Assembly (NCBI RefSeq): GCF_036227405.1
Contig: NZ_CP109473.1
Span: 8,122,001 to 8,186,000 of the forward strand
Origin: Streptomyces sp. NBC_01460
Lineage (GTDB): Bacteria; Actinomycetota; Actinomycetes; Streptomycetales; Streptomycetaceae
Reading direction: 5' to 3'
Length of the DNA stretch: 64,000 nt
Shown: one piece after another, positions 16,595 through 25,352 of the stretch
Position numbering within the stretch: position 1 is the stretch's first letter
Layout: every line of letters begins with the position of its first letter
Program-made: the position numbers and the translations under genes
The notes under the pieces: model-generated
Seen by the model: the letters and a program-made list of their open reading frames with translations, nothing else
Databases searched by the model: none
What the model was told of the DNA's origin: nothing

Positions 16595-18587
16595 GCGCGC
16601 CGGACAGCGTCTGCGGCTGCCCCTGCGCAAGAGTCTGCTCGGCAGGCTGCTGGCGGTGTCGGCGCTGGTCGCGGCCTGCTCGGTAGCCGCCACGGCATGG
16701 CTGGCCGTGCAGACCACGTCCGGCGCGATCGAGCAGGAGCAGGGCCGCAACCTCGCCGCCGACACCCGGGTCCTCGACGGTCTCCTCGCCTACGCGGCCG
16801 AACACCCCACCTGGGACGGCGTGGGGACCACCGTCGACGAGCTGGCCGACGCGTCCGACCGGCGCATCACGCTGACGACGCAGAGCCGGGAGATCCTCGC
16901 GGACTCCGCCGGTTCGTCCCCGCCCCCACCGGCCCTGCCCCCGCAGGCCTCGGCGGTCGTGGACCCGCTGTCGGTCGCCGCCGTCCCCTCCGAGGCGGAG
17001 CCGGGTGCGGGGTCCGTGACCGTCGCGGTACCCGGCACCGACGCGGCACAGCGCTCCGGCAACGATCGAGTGGACCCGCGTGCCGTCGGCCCGTTCAAGC
17101 TGCCCGAGGCCGAGCGGGCGTCGTTGCGGCGCACCGCCGAGGAGACGGTGCGGTGCCTCAGCCGGTCGGGGATCGCCTCGGACGTCATCGAGAGCCCGAG
17201 CGGCCGGCCCCGTATCCAGGTCGTGGGCAACGATCCGGCCCGCATGCAGAACAGCAGGTGTTCGACGGACGACCTGGACAGTCCCACCGGAACCGAGACG
17301 AAGGCACTCACCGCGCTCAACGGGCTGGTCAACGCGTGCCTCGACCGGCAGGGCCGCGAAGCCGTACGGCTCGATCTCGACCTCTCGTGGAACACGCGGG
17401 AGGAGCCCGAGGCAGCAACGGCCGTACCCCGGCCCGTGCCCGGTGTCACCGTTCCGCAGGAGGCCCGGCCGACCGCCCTCCCCACCCCGGCGTCCCTGGA
17501 CAGCGAGAACGACCGCGACATCGCCTCGTGCGTCGGCATCGCCCGTCAGGAGCAGCTCAGTTCGTACGTCGCCTCGCCCGCGCTGCTGTTCATCAGCGAC
17601 CCGGGCGGGGGCGCCGTCCCCGCCTTCGAGCTGTCCTCCGGCAACACCGCGAAGATCACCGGCGTCGCGGCGCTCGTCCTCGCGCTCACGGTCGGGGCCT
17701 CGGTCCTGGCCGGTGCCCGGCTCGTACGTCCGCTGCACGCGCTCACGGGTGCGGCCCAGCGCATGCGGGACGGAGAGAACCCCTCCCATGTGGTGGTCGC
17801 GGCGGACAACGAGATCGGCCGGCTGGCCGCCGCCTTCAACGACATGACGGAACACCGGGCACGGCTGGAGGAGCAGCGCAAGGCGCTGGTCAGCGACGTG
17901 GCGCACGAGCTGCGCACACCGCTGAGCAACATCCGGGGATGGCTGGAGGGTGCCCAGGACGGAATCGCCGAGCTGGACGCGTCGTTCGTCTCCTCGCTCC
18001 TCGAGGAGGCGGTGCAGCTGCAGCACATCATCGACGACCTCCAGGACCTGGCGGCGGCGGACGCCGGTGTCCTCCGTCTCCACCCCGAACCCCTGAGGAT
18101 CGAGGAGTTGCTCACCTACGTCGTCGCGGCCCACCAGGCAGAGGCGGATGCCGCAGGGGTCGGCCTGACCGTGGCCGACCCGGAAGGGCGCGAACCGCCC
18201 CCTGACCTGGCCGCGGACCCGGTACGCATGCGGCAGGCCATCAGCAACCTGGTGTCCAACGCCGTGCGCCACACCCCGCCCGGAGGGCGGGTGACGTTGC
18301 GCGTCTACGCCACCGGGTCCGGGGGCGACGAGACGGTGGTGGAGGTCGCGGACACCGGCTGCGGCATAGCGCAGGAGGACCTGCCGCACGTCTTCGACCG
18401 TTTCTGGCGCGCCGAGAAGTCCCGCAGCCGCCGCACCGGCGGGAGCGGTCTGGGGCTGGCGATCGTACGCAAGCTCGTCGAGGCGCACGGTGGCACGACG
18501 GGGGTGGCCAGCACGGTGGGCCACGGCTCGGTGTTCACCCTGCGGTTGCCGTCGGCCGGCCCTGATCCGATGCGAACGCTGGTCTGA
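16569..18587 (+). CDS. Membrane sensor histidine kinase
   Basis: A 672-residue kinase. One membrane segment near residues 25-48, a very long extracytoplasmic sensor (~50-355) with four cysteines (RCLS, RCST, ACLDR, SCVGI), a second membrane segment near 362-385, then HAMP, HisKA with phospho-His ~446 in SDVAHELRTPLSN, and an ATPase domain (N box SNLVSNAVRHTPPGG, G1 DTGCGI, G2 GGSGLGLAI). The sensor is of no family I recognise; its cysteines could form two disulfides. The gene overlaps the regulator's end, so the two make a cognate pair. Next downstream are a wall-type protein and a sortase, hinting at an envelope signal. Confidence 0.92.
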   Translation: MPRVLRRAERAGQRLRLPLRKSLLGRLLAVSALVAACSVAATAWLAVQTTSGAIEQEQGRNLAADTRVLDGLLAYAAEHPTWDGVGTTVDELADASDRRITLTTQSREILADSAGSSPPPPALPPQASAVVDPLSVAAVPSEAEPGAGSVTVAVPGTDAAQRSGNDRVDPRAVGPFKLPEAERASLRRTAEETVRCLSRSGIASDVIESPSGRPRIQVVGNDPARMQNSRCSTDDLDSPTGTETKALTALNGLVNACLDRQGREAVRLDLDLSWNTREEPEAATAVPRPVPGVTVPQEARPTALPTPASLDSENDRDIASCVGIARQEQLSSYVASPALLFISDPGGGAVPAFELSSGNTAKITGVAALVLALTVGASVLAGARLVRPLHALTGAAQRMRDGENPSHVVVAADNEIGRLAAAFNDMTEHRARLEEQRKALVSDVAHELRTPLSNIRGWLEGAQDGIAELDASFVSSLLEEAVQLQHIIDDLQDLAAADAGVLRLHPEPLRIEELLTYVVAAHQAEADAAGVGLTVADPEGREPPPDLAADPVRMRQAISNLVSNAVRHTPPGGRVTLRVYATGSGGDETVVEVADTGCGIAQEDLPHVFDRFWRAEKSRSRRTGGSGLGLAIVRKLVEAHGGTTGVASTVGHGSVFTLRLPSAGPDPMRTLV

Positions 18588-18688
18588 CAGTTTCCTCACA
18601 ACTTCACTCCAGACTCACGGCAAGCCCGGCGCCCGACACGCACCCGTGTGCGGGCACCACAACAGCCGAGCTGGAATCGGAGTTCTCC

Positions 18689-19099
18689 ATGTCCCTTCGT
18701 CCCACCCTGCGCACCGCGGTCCTCGTTGCCGCCGCCATCGGCGCGGTCCTGCTCCCGTCCGCCGCGGCCGTCGCCGACGGCACTCCGGCAGTGAAGCCGC
18801 CGGCCGAGAAGACCGAGAGCCCCACCCCCGCGCCCGAGGGCGCCGAAGCCGGTGCCGCGACGCCGGCCCCCGCCCCCGAGGGAGCGGAACAGTCCGCCAC
18901 CGCGGCACCGGTCCCCGCCGACTCCGTGCGGCCGGGCACGGTCCCGCGGGGCGGTGTGGCCGCCGGGGAGCTTCCGGCCGGAGACACCGGAAGCGCGAGT
19001 GACACCGTTCCTTACGGCTCCGCGGCGGGCATCGCGCTGCTCGCGGGCGCCGGTGTCCTCGTCCTGCGCCGCCGGTCCGCCGCCCAGCGCAACGGCTGA
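18689..19099 (+). CDS. Secreted, C-terminally anchored Pro/Ala/Glu-rich protein
   Basis: A 136-residue protein with a signal peptide (MSLRPTLRTAVLVAAAIGAV, cleavage near AVADG), a low-complexity stalk rich in P, A, E and T, the sequence ELPAGDTG, and then a hydrophobic segment GSAAGIALLAGAGVLVL with a basic tail RRRSAAQRNG. This is the layout of a cell-wall sorting signal, although LPAGDTG is not a standard LPxTG motif. It lies directly upstream of a class F sortase in the same direction, so it may be its substrate or a wall spacer. The final Gly-Ser/basic tail fits membrane retention if not sorted. Confidence 0.7.
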   Translation: MSLRPTLRTAVLVAAAIGAVLLPSAAAVADGTPAVKPPAEKTESPTPAPEGAEAGAATPAPAPEGAEQSATAAPVPADSVRPGTVPRGGVAAGELPAGDTGSASDTVPYGSAAGIALLAGAGVLVLRRRSAAQRNG

Positions 19100-19190
19100 T
19101 CCGCAGGGGTGGCGCCGCTCCCGGCACAGGGGGCGGCGCCACCCGCTCTCGCTGTTCCCCCTCGCGTTCGCCCACCGCACCGGAGTACCC

Positions 19191-19790
19191 ATGTCCTGCA
19201 CAACGAAGACGTCGCGACGCACCGCCGTGACCGTGGCGGCGGCCTGCCTGCTGCTGGCCCCCGTCACCGGTTGCGGCGCTACCGATACGCCTGACCCCTC
19301 CGTCAAGGTGGCCACACACGCCCCCGGGACCCGGGACGAACCCAAGGCACCGGCTCCGACGCGGCTGGTGGTCCCGTCGCTCGGCATAGACACCGCACTG
19401 TTGCGGTTGGGACTCAACGAGGACGGCACGGTCGAGGTCCCGCCCGCGGAGAAGGGCATGACGGCCGGCTGGTACGCGGGCGGGGCCGTCCCCGGCGAGC
19501 CCGGCGCCGCCGTGCTCATCGGACACAACGACACCCGGTTCGGCGAGGCCGTCTTCCACGACCTGCACCGCATCACCAAGGGCGCGGACATCGCCGTCTC
19601 CGACGGGAGCGGCGAGGAAGCCCATTTCACGGTCACCGGCACCGAGAGCGTGAGCAAGAAGGCCTTCCCCACCCAGAAGGTCTACGGTGCCACCGGCGAG
19701 CGTGTTCTCCGCCTCATCACGTGCGACGGAGCCTTCGACGCCGAGGGCCACCCAGTGGACAACCTGATCGTCTACGCGGCACTGCGCTGA
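19191..19790 (+). CDS. Class F sortase, lipoprotein-like
   Basis: A 199-residue extracellular transpeptidase of the actinobacterial class F. A signal ends in lipobox VTGC (Cys28), so it may be lipid-anchored. Catalytic His112 lies in LIGHNDT and catalytic Cys178 in LRLITCDG. The third conserved residue, an Arg shortly after Cys in most sortases (GHYRDN-like), is replaced: here the sequence is GHPVDNLIVYA. Sortases normally join proteins to peptidoglycan precursors by cutting a sorting motif. The wall-type protein upstream is the obvious candidate partner. Start at ATG 19191, immediately before the signal peptide. Confidence 0.85.
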   Translation: MSCTTKTSRRTAVTVAAACLLLAPVTGCGATDTPDPSVKVATHAPGTRDEPKAPAPTRLVVPSLGIDTALLRLGLNEDGTVEVPPAEKGMTAGWYAGGAVPGEPGAAVLIGHNDTRFGEAVFHDLHRITKGADIAVSDGSGEEAHFTVTGTESVSKKAFPTQKVYGATGERVLRLITCDGAFDAEGHPVDNLIVYAALR

Positions 19791-19887
19791 CGGGAAACCG
19801 CTTCTGATGGGCGTGGGCCGGCAGCGCGGTCTGGGCCAGCGGGATGGTCAGTGCGGCGCCGCATCCGGCACACGCGAAAACGAACAC
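19717..19887 (-). pseudogene. 5' fragment of a zinc-ribbon-like hypothetical gene
   Basis: From a GTG at 19887 with GGAGGAC as ribosome site, the frame reads VFVFACAGCGAALTIPLAQT then ALPAHAHQK. This resembles the N-terminus of a Streptomyces protein family with a CxxC knuckle. After about 36 residues the similarity stops and the frame runs antisense into the sortase gene. The rest of the gene is absent, so it is probably a decayed remnant. Confidence 0.45.
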
Positions 19888-20045
19888 ATGTCCTCCGCCA
19901 GTGAATCGGAGGGCATCGTCGCAGCTCCGCGGGCGGGCAGGGCAGCGCTTCTCCGTCCGTTCGTTCAGGCCGCGCACCGCCGTGGCCGGAAGCCTCACGC
20001 ACCCCACGGTGCCGAGTCGCACCGTCGGCAGGCACGCCCGGCGAA

Positions 20046-21221
20046 TCACGGAACGGGCGTGTCCGTTCCGCCCCGGGGGAGGGCGTGCTCCGCACGGGTG
20101 ACAGCGACGAGCGCCAGGTCGTCGGTCAGGACCCCGCCGGTATGACGGTGGACCGCCTGGGCGAGCTTCTCCACGACGGCCGGCGGCCCCTGGTGCCAGG
20201 ACTGCCGCAGTTCCCTGTCCGGTGTGTAGAAGTGTCCGTCGGCGTCACGGGCCTCGAGAAGGCCGTCCGTGCACAGCAGGAGCAGATGTCCGGGGCCGAA
20301 GGGGCGGGCCTCGTCGGTCCACGGGCCGGTGTCGAGCTCACCGAGCCCCAGAGGCAGCCCCGGGTGCTCCGGTTCCCAGGCGAGAAGGGTGCTCCCGTCC
20401 ACGAGGTAGGCCGGACAGTGGCCCCGGTTGATGAGGCGGACCTCCGTGCCGTCGTCCGGGATCTGCGCGATGGCAGCCGTGATGAAGTGCTCACTGCTCG
20501 CGGTGGCGCCACCGCCCACCGCCGCGGTCTCCCGGGTGTGACGGGTCACCGCCTCGTCGAGGTGGCGGGCCAGCTCGGGCAGGGTGGGAGTGTGGTGGGC
20601 GGCCTCGTGGAAGCTTCCCACGAGTGCGGCGACGCTCGGAATGGCGTTCAACCCCTTGCCGCGCACGTCACCGATGAGCAGGCGCACGCCGTACGGGGTG
20701 TGCTCCGCCGCGTAGAGGTCTCCTCCGACAGCGGCAGCGGCGGAGGCGGCTTCGTAGCGCACCGCGATCCAGGTGTCCCCCCACCAGGCCCGTACGGGCG
20801 GCAGGACGGCGCGCTGGGCGCTCTCCGCCACCCGCTCGGCGCCCTGGAGCCGGCGTCGCAGGGAGAGCCGCAGCCGGCACAGGGGCACGGACGCCCAGGC
20901 GAGGACCACCATGGCGACGTAGTCGACCACCGCGTGACGGCCGTCGGACGACAGATGACTCGCGAACAGCAGGACCAGCCCGGCGAGACTGTTGAGGACG
21001 GCCACCCCGACGACGGCACGGAGCGAGTACACACACGCCGCCATCATCGAGCTGAGGATCAGGAACACGTCCCCGCTGAACTCCCCCGGCCAGGGCAGGT
21101 CGACCGCCAGTGCGAGAACCACCAGGGCCAGCGGTGCGAGCCGCGTCCACCACGGGAGGAGGTCGCTCTCGTCCTGCGGCACGTGCGAGACCAGCCCCGT
21201 CGTGGTGCGGTTCGGGCTCAC
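20046..21221 (-). CDS. Membrane PP2C/SpoIIE-type serine phosphatase
   Basis: A 391-residue protein with a three-to-four-helix membrane domain (residues ~30-140) and a C-terminal PP2C (SpoIIE/RsbU) phosphatase domain. Metal-binding patterns visible are VGGDLYAAEHTPYGVRLLIGDVRGKG, FITAAIAQI, and DGLLEARD followed by LTDDLALV near the end. Such enzymes dephosphorylate anti-anti-sigma factors in stress sigma switches. The GTG start at 21221 has GGAGG 7 nt upstream; the open frame above it is low-complexity. No anti-sigma partner is adjacent. The last codons are Pro-rich and variable. Confidence 0.88.
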   Translation of the reverse strand: MSPNRTTTGLVSHVPQDESDLLPWWTRLAPLALVVLALAVDLPWPGEFSGDVFLILSSMMAACVYSLRAVVGVAVLNSLAGLVLLFASHLSSDGRHAVVDYVAMVVLAWASVPLCRLRLSLRRRLQGAERVAESAQRAVLPPVRAWWGDTWIAVRYEAASAAAAVGGDLYAAEHTPYGVRLLIGDVRGKGLNAIPSVAALVGSFHEAAHHTPTLPELARHLDEAVTRHTRETAAVGGGATASSEHFITAAIAQIPDDGTEVRLINRGHCPAYLVDGSTLLAWEPEHPGLPLGLGELDTGPWTDEARPFGPGHLLLLCTDGLLEARDADGHFYTPDRELRQSWHQGPPAVVEKLAQAVHRHTGGVLTDDLALVAVTRAEHALPRGGTDTPVP

Positions 21222-21561
21222 TGCATCGCCTCCGGTGCGGCGGGCGGGCCTCGGCCGGACAGGCTCCGCGTCCTCTACCGACCTTGGAGCCGGAAGCCCC
21301 GCCCCGCACGCGGAAGCGGCCCCCGGCGAGCGGGCCGGCGGCGTCGGAGGCGTACTCCGTCCGGGTTCTCCGGCGTGCGGACATCGGGTCACCCGGCACG
21401 TCGCACCCGCGTTCCGGTGGGGACGCGGGGGTGCGTGGCGGGCGGGCGCCATGAACGCCGAGGTGCGCCGCACCCCTTGACGGGCACACATGTGCGGGCC
21501 AAGAATGATCGCGCAGTGCGCATGACAACGTTGTCTACGTTTTTCGAGAGGCGCTCATCCC
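21222..21561. promoter_or_regulatory. Divergent promoter region of phosphatase and GH92
   Basis: No gene is supported in this 340-bp spacer. It holds the start signals of the minus-strand phosphatase and of the plus-strand mannosidase, including the palindrome at 21524-21535. GAGAGG at 21546-21551 serves as ribosome site for the mannosidase. Confidence 0.5.
21524..21535. promoter_or_regulatory. Perfect 12-bp palindrome, putative LacI-type operator of GH92
   Basis: GACAACGTTGTC, extended by T on both sides except for the final pair, has the central CG of LacI/GalR operators and lies 27 bp before the GH92 start codon. Confidence 0.65.
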
Positions 21562-23910
21562 ATGAGATGGACCCACTGGATTCGCGGCGCGGGGGCGGCG
21601 GCCGCCACGGCAGCCCTCCTCGGCGGGGCCGTCGCCGCACCCGCCGCGGCGGACGGAGGGGGCCACGCCGAGCGCGGTCGTCTCACCGATCTCGTCAACC
21701 CGTTCATCGGAACCGAGAACGAGGGCAACACCTATCCGGGCGCCGCGGTGCCGTTCGGCATGGTCCAGTTCTCGCCCGACACCGGCCACAACACCGGCTA
21801 CGACTACTCCGAGACCCACATCCGGGGCTTCTCCACCGTTCACATATCCGGCGTGGGCTGCGGCCTCGGCGGAGACCTCCCGGTGCTTCCGACCACCGGT
21901 GACATCACGTCGACGGACAACGCCACGTACGCGGCCGAATTCAGCCACGACGACGAGAAGGCGAGCCCCGGCACCTACGAGGTCGGCCTCAAGACGGGCA
22001 TCAAGGCCGAGCTGAGCGCCACCGAGCGCACCGGTGTGCAGCGCTACACCTTCCCCGCCACGGACAAGGCCAACGTCCTCATCAACGCGGGCCAGTCGCT
22101 GCACAAGACCGTGAACACCGACGTCGAGATCATCGACGACCGGACCGTGCGTACGGCCATCACCGGCAGCGGCTTCTGCCAGGACACCAAGCCGTACACG
22201 GTGTACACGATCACCCGCTTCGACCGGCCCTTCACGACTTCCGGTACCTGGAAGGGAGACGCGGTCACCGAGGGCTCGAAGTCCTCGTCGGCGGCCTCCG
22301 AGCGCAACGGCGCCTTCCTGCGCTTCGACACCACGAAGGACCGCACCGTCGAGGCGACGACCGCGATCTCGTACGTGGACGCGAAGGGCGCGGCCCTCAA
22401 CCTCCGCGCCGAGGGCGGCCGTTCGTACGACCGTGTCGCCCGCGCCGCACAGGCGGCGTGGGAGGACCGGCTCGACGACGTCGAGGCGAAGGGCGGCAGC
22501 GAGACCCTGCGCCGGACCTTCTACTCGTCCCTCTACCGCTCGTTCCTCGCGCCGAACATCGGCAGCGACGTCGACGGCCGCTACACCGGCTGGGACCAGA
22601 AGATCCACCGGGCCAAGGGCTTCACCTACTACCAGAACTGGTCGCTCTGGGACACCTACCGGACCCAGGCCCAGCTCCTGTCACTCCTCGCACCCCACGA
22701 GTCCCGTGACATGGCGATCTCCGTCCTCAAGATCGACCAGGACAGCGGCTGGCTGCCCAAGTGGGGCTACGGCACGGTCGAGACGAACATCATGACCGGC
22801 GACCCCGTCACGCCGTTCCTCACCAACGCCTACCAGCAGGGCCTCCTCAAGGGATACGAGGAGCAGGCCTACCGGGCTCTGAAGAAGAACGCCGACGGTG
22901 TGCCCCCGGCCGACTCCGCCCCCGTGGGCCGTGAGGCCAACAAGGAGTACCTCGCCGACGGCTTCGCGCCGTACATCAAGGGTCGCGCCCATGTGAAGCC
23001 GGGCGACTCCGACTACGACCACGGCGCCTCCGCGACCCTGGAGTACGCGCTCTCCGACGCGATGCTCGGACAGATGGCGAAGGAACTGGGGCACAAGGAC
23101 GACGCCGCCCGGTACGCGGAGCGTGCCCAGAACTACCGGAAGATCTTCGACAGCTCGACCGGCTTCTTCCGCGCACGGGACGTGAACGGCGACTTCACCG
23201 GCCCCGTCGACCCGGCCCAGAGCGAGGGCTTCCACGAGGGCACGTCCTGGCAGTACCAGTGGCTCGTCCCGCAGGACCTGCCCGGCATGGTGTCCCTGAT
23301 CGGCGGCACCCGGTCCGCCAACGAACGCCTCGACTCGTTCTTCGCCTACGAGCAGCTGCTCCAGGACCCGGCGAAGACCGCCCGCGAGGTGTGGGTGAAC
23401 GGGCCGTACGAGTACTACAACGCGGACAAGTACAACCCGCAGAACGAGCCCGACCTGATCGCCCCCTACACCTACCTCTCCACGGGGCAGCCCTGGAAGA
23501 CGACGGACGTGGTGCACGCCGCGCTCACCCTCTTCACCGATGCTCCCACCGGCATGACGGGCAACGACGACCTGGGCACGATGTCCGCCTGGAACGTCCT
23601 GTCCTCGATCGGGATCTTCCCGGTCCAGCCGGGCACGGACACCTGGGGCCTCTCGACCCCGGTCTTCGAGCGGGTGGACCTCACCCTGGACCGGCGGTAC
23701 TACCCCGAGGGGAAGCTGACCGTGAAGGCTCAGGGCACCTCCGACTCGGCGCGCTACATCCGGTCCGCGAAGACGGACGGGAAGGCGTACGGGAAGACCT
23801 ACCTCACCACCGAGGACATCCGAGGCACGCGTGACCTGACCTTCGAGGTCGGCTCGGAGCCCTCGACGTGGGGCACCTCGGCGGACGCGGCACCGCCCGC
23901 CCTGAAGTAG
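21562..23910 (+). CDS. Secreted GH92 alpha-mannosidase
   Basis: A 782-residue exo-acting alpha-mannosidase of glycoside hydrolase family 92, a calcium-dependent family that trims N-glycan and yeast mannan chains. Residues 1-30 form a signal peptide (cleavage after APAAA). The N-terminal sandwich domain starts LVNPFIGTENEGNTYPGA, with PFGMVQFSPDT. The (alpha/alpha)6 domain shows EGTSWQYQWLVPQD, GPYEYYNADKYNPQNEPD and TGNDDLGTMSAW, holding the conserved acidic residues. Monocistronic, with a palindromic operator upstream and a strong terminator after it. Confidence 0.93.
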   Translation: MRWTHWIRGAGAAAATAALLGGAVAAPAAADGGGHAERGRLTDLVNPFIGTENEGNTYPGAAVPFGMVQFSPDTGHNTGYDYSETHIRGFSTVHISGVGCGLGGDLPVLPTTGDITSTDNATYAAEFSHDDEKASPGTYEVGLKTGIKAELSATERTGVQRYTFPATDKANVLINAGQSLHKTVNTDVEIIDDRTVRTAITGSGFCQDTKPYTVYTITRFDRPFTTSGTWKGDAVTEGSKSSSAASERNGAFLRFDTTKDRTVEATTAISYVDAKGAALNLRAEGGRSYDRVARAAQAAWEDRLDDVEAKGGSETLRRTFYSSLYRSFLAPNIGSDVDGRYTGWDQKIHRAKGFTYYQNWSLWDTYRTQAQLLSLLAPHESRDMAISVLKIDQDSGWLPKWGYGTVETNIMTGDPVTPFLTNAYQQGLLKGYEEQAYRALKKNADGVPPADSAPVGREANKEYLADGFAPYIKGRAHVKPGDSDYDHGASATLEYALSDAMLGQMAKELGHKDDAARYAERAQNYRKIFDSSTGFFRARDVNGDFTGPVDPAQSEGFHEGTSWQYQWLVPQDLPGMVSLIGGTRSANERLDSFFAYEQLLQDPAKTAREVWVNGPYEYYNADKYNPQNEPDLIAPYTYLSTGQPWKTTDVVHAALTLFTDAPTGMTGNDDLGTMSAWNVLSSIGIFPVQPGTDTWGLSTPVFERVDLTLDRRYYPEGKLTVKAQGTSDSARYIRSAKTDGKAYGKTYLTTEDIRGTRDLTFEVGSEPSTWGTSADAAPPALK

Positions 23911-23937
23911 GGCACTGCTCCCTTCCGCGCACACCGG

Positions 23938-23968
23938 AGGACCCGCCCCTCGACGAGGGGCGGGTCCT
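23938..23968. terminator. Strong hairpin after GH92
   Basis: AGGACCCGCCCCTCG (23938-23952) pairs with CGAGGGGCGGGTCCT (23954-23968), a 15-bp arm pair with almost no loop beyond the turn. It lies between converging genes and may end both. Confidence 0.85.
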
Positions 23969-23994
23969 CTCTCCTGTGCCGGCCGTGACGGGAC

Positions 23995-24822
23995 TCAGCC
24001 GTTGAACCGGTCGGGGTCGAGTCCGGTGCGCTCGTCGCGGTTCAGGGAGTTGATCTCGCCGATGTCCCCCTCGGTGAGCTCGAAGTCGAAGAGGTCGAAG
24101 TTCTCCTCGATGCGCCGCTGCGTCACCGACTTGGGGAACACGATGTCCCCGCGCTGCAGGTGCCAGCGCAGGGTGACCTGCGCCGTCGACCTGCCGACCC
24201 GCTCCGCGATCCGGGTGAGCGTCGGATCGTCGAGCACCTTGCCCTGGGCGATCGGTGACCAGGCCTCGGTGGCGATGCCGTGCTCGGCGCCGAAGGACCT
24301 CACGGCGTCCTGGGTGAGATACGGGTGTACCTCGATCTGGTTGACGGCGGGCACCACCACACTGCTGTCCAGCAGGCGGCGCAGGTGGTGCGGCTGGAAG
24401 TTGGAGACCCCGATCGCCTTGACGCGGCCCGAGCGGTAGATCTCCTCCAGCGCCTTCCAGGTCTCGACGAAGTCGCCCCTGTCGGGCAGCGGCCAGTGGA
24501 TGAGGAAGAGGTCCAGGTAGTCCAGCCGCACCTTCTCCATGGTGCCCTCGAACGCCTGGAGGGCGTCGTCGTACGCATGGGCGCCGTTGTCCAGCTTGCT
24601 GGTGACGAAGACGTCCGCCCGGTCGAGGCCGGAGTCCAGGACCGCCTGGCCGACCTCCTTCTCGTTGCCGTACATCTGCGCCGTGTCGATGTGCCGGTAG
24701 CCGGCCTTCAGGGCAGCCAGCGTGGTCTCGCGGGTGTCCTCCGGAGGGATCTGGAAGGTCCCGAAGCCGAGCTGCGGGATCTCCACACCGTTGTTGAGCG
24801 TGAGGGCGGGTACTGAGGGCAC
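23995..24822 (-). CDS. Aldo/keto reductase
   Basis: A 275-residue NADPH-dependent oxidoreductase with an (alpha/beta)8 barrel. The catalytic tetrad is visible: Asp in YRHIDTA, Tyr in AQMYGNE, Lys in FVTSKLDN and His in LIHWPLP. The C-terminal NADPH phosphate-binding patch appears as FPKSVTQRRIEENFDLFDF. It resembles the 2,5-diketo-gluconate reductase/AKR5 group; the true substrate is unknown. The gene lies directly downstream of a deleted aldehyde dehydrogenase gene, perhaps once a two-gene aldehyde detoxification unit. Confidence 0.92.
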   Translation of the reverse strand: MPSVPALTLNNGVEIPQLGFGTFQIPPEDTRETTLAALKAGYRHIDTAQMYGNEKEVGQAVLDSGLDRADVFVTSKLDNGAHAYDDALQAFEGTMEKVRLDYLDLFLIHWPLPDRGDFVETWKALEEIYRSGRVKAIGVSNFQPHHLRRLLDSSVVVPAVNQIEVHPYLTQDAVRSFGAEHGIATEAWSPIAQGKVLDDPTLTRIAERVGRSTAQVTLRWHLQRGDIVFPKSVTQRRIEENFDLFDFELTEGDIGEINSLNRDERTGLDPDRFNG

Positions 24823-24933
24823 GAAACGACTCCTTACGTCGGTGTGTCGGGTGGTGGGGATTCGGTGTTCCGGCGCCGGAGGACGGGCATGCCGCCGGAC
24901 TCCGGCCCCGGAACGCGGCTCGCGGTTCGGAGC

Positions 24934-25110
24934 TCAGCCGGCGATGCCGTGCAGCTCGTGGTTGACCCGGACCATGCCGGTCTCCACGCGCTCGGCCACG
25001 CGCCGGGCCCGCTCCGCGTCCGCGCAGCGCTCGATCGAGGGGAACTCCGCGAGTGTCCCTCCCGTGGCGGGGTTGACGGTGGCGAAGGCGCTCCTGCGCT
25101 GATCCGACAT
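24934..25110 (-). pseudogene. Aldehyde dehydrogenase reduced to its two ends
   Basis: The 58-codon frame fuses an ALDH N-terminus (FATVNPATGGTLAEFPS) directly to an ALDH C-terminal part (ARRVAERVETGMVRVNHEL). The latter is the segment after the catalytic domain in succinate-semialdehyde dehydrogenases. About 330-350 residues, including the catalytic Cys and Glu, are missing, but the frame is kept. A Shine-Dalgarno and ATG remain, so a micro-protein could still be made. Confidence 0.75.
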
Positions 25111-25146
25111 GAAGACTCCAGAACGACGTGTGAGGTGACAGGGCAC

Positions 25147-25352
25147 GACGCGCGGTGGCGACAGGCGGGGTCGTGCGGCGGAGTGCTGGATTCCGCCCTC
25201 TCTGCGGGGTACCCGACATCAATCGGGGCAAACAGGCCGATACGCCTCAATGGCTGCACATGTGCGAGTCGTGTGCGAACCCGCACTCTCCGCAAGGTCT
25301 CACAGGTGGCGAAGTGCCTGCCCCTGGGGGGCGTACGTCGAGGAGTCCGGAA
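25147..25352. other. Intergenic, nothing recognised
   Basis: Spacer between the deleted aldehyde dehydrogenase gene and the end of the deacetylase gene. Short frames only. It probably holds the promoter of the former aldehyde dehydrogenase/AKR unit. Confidence 0.35.
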
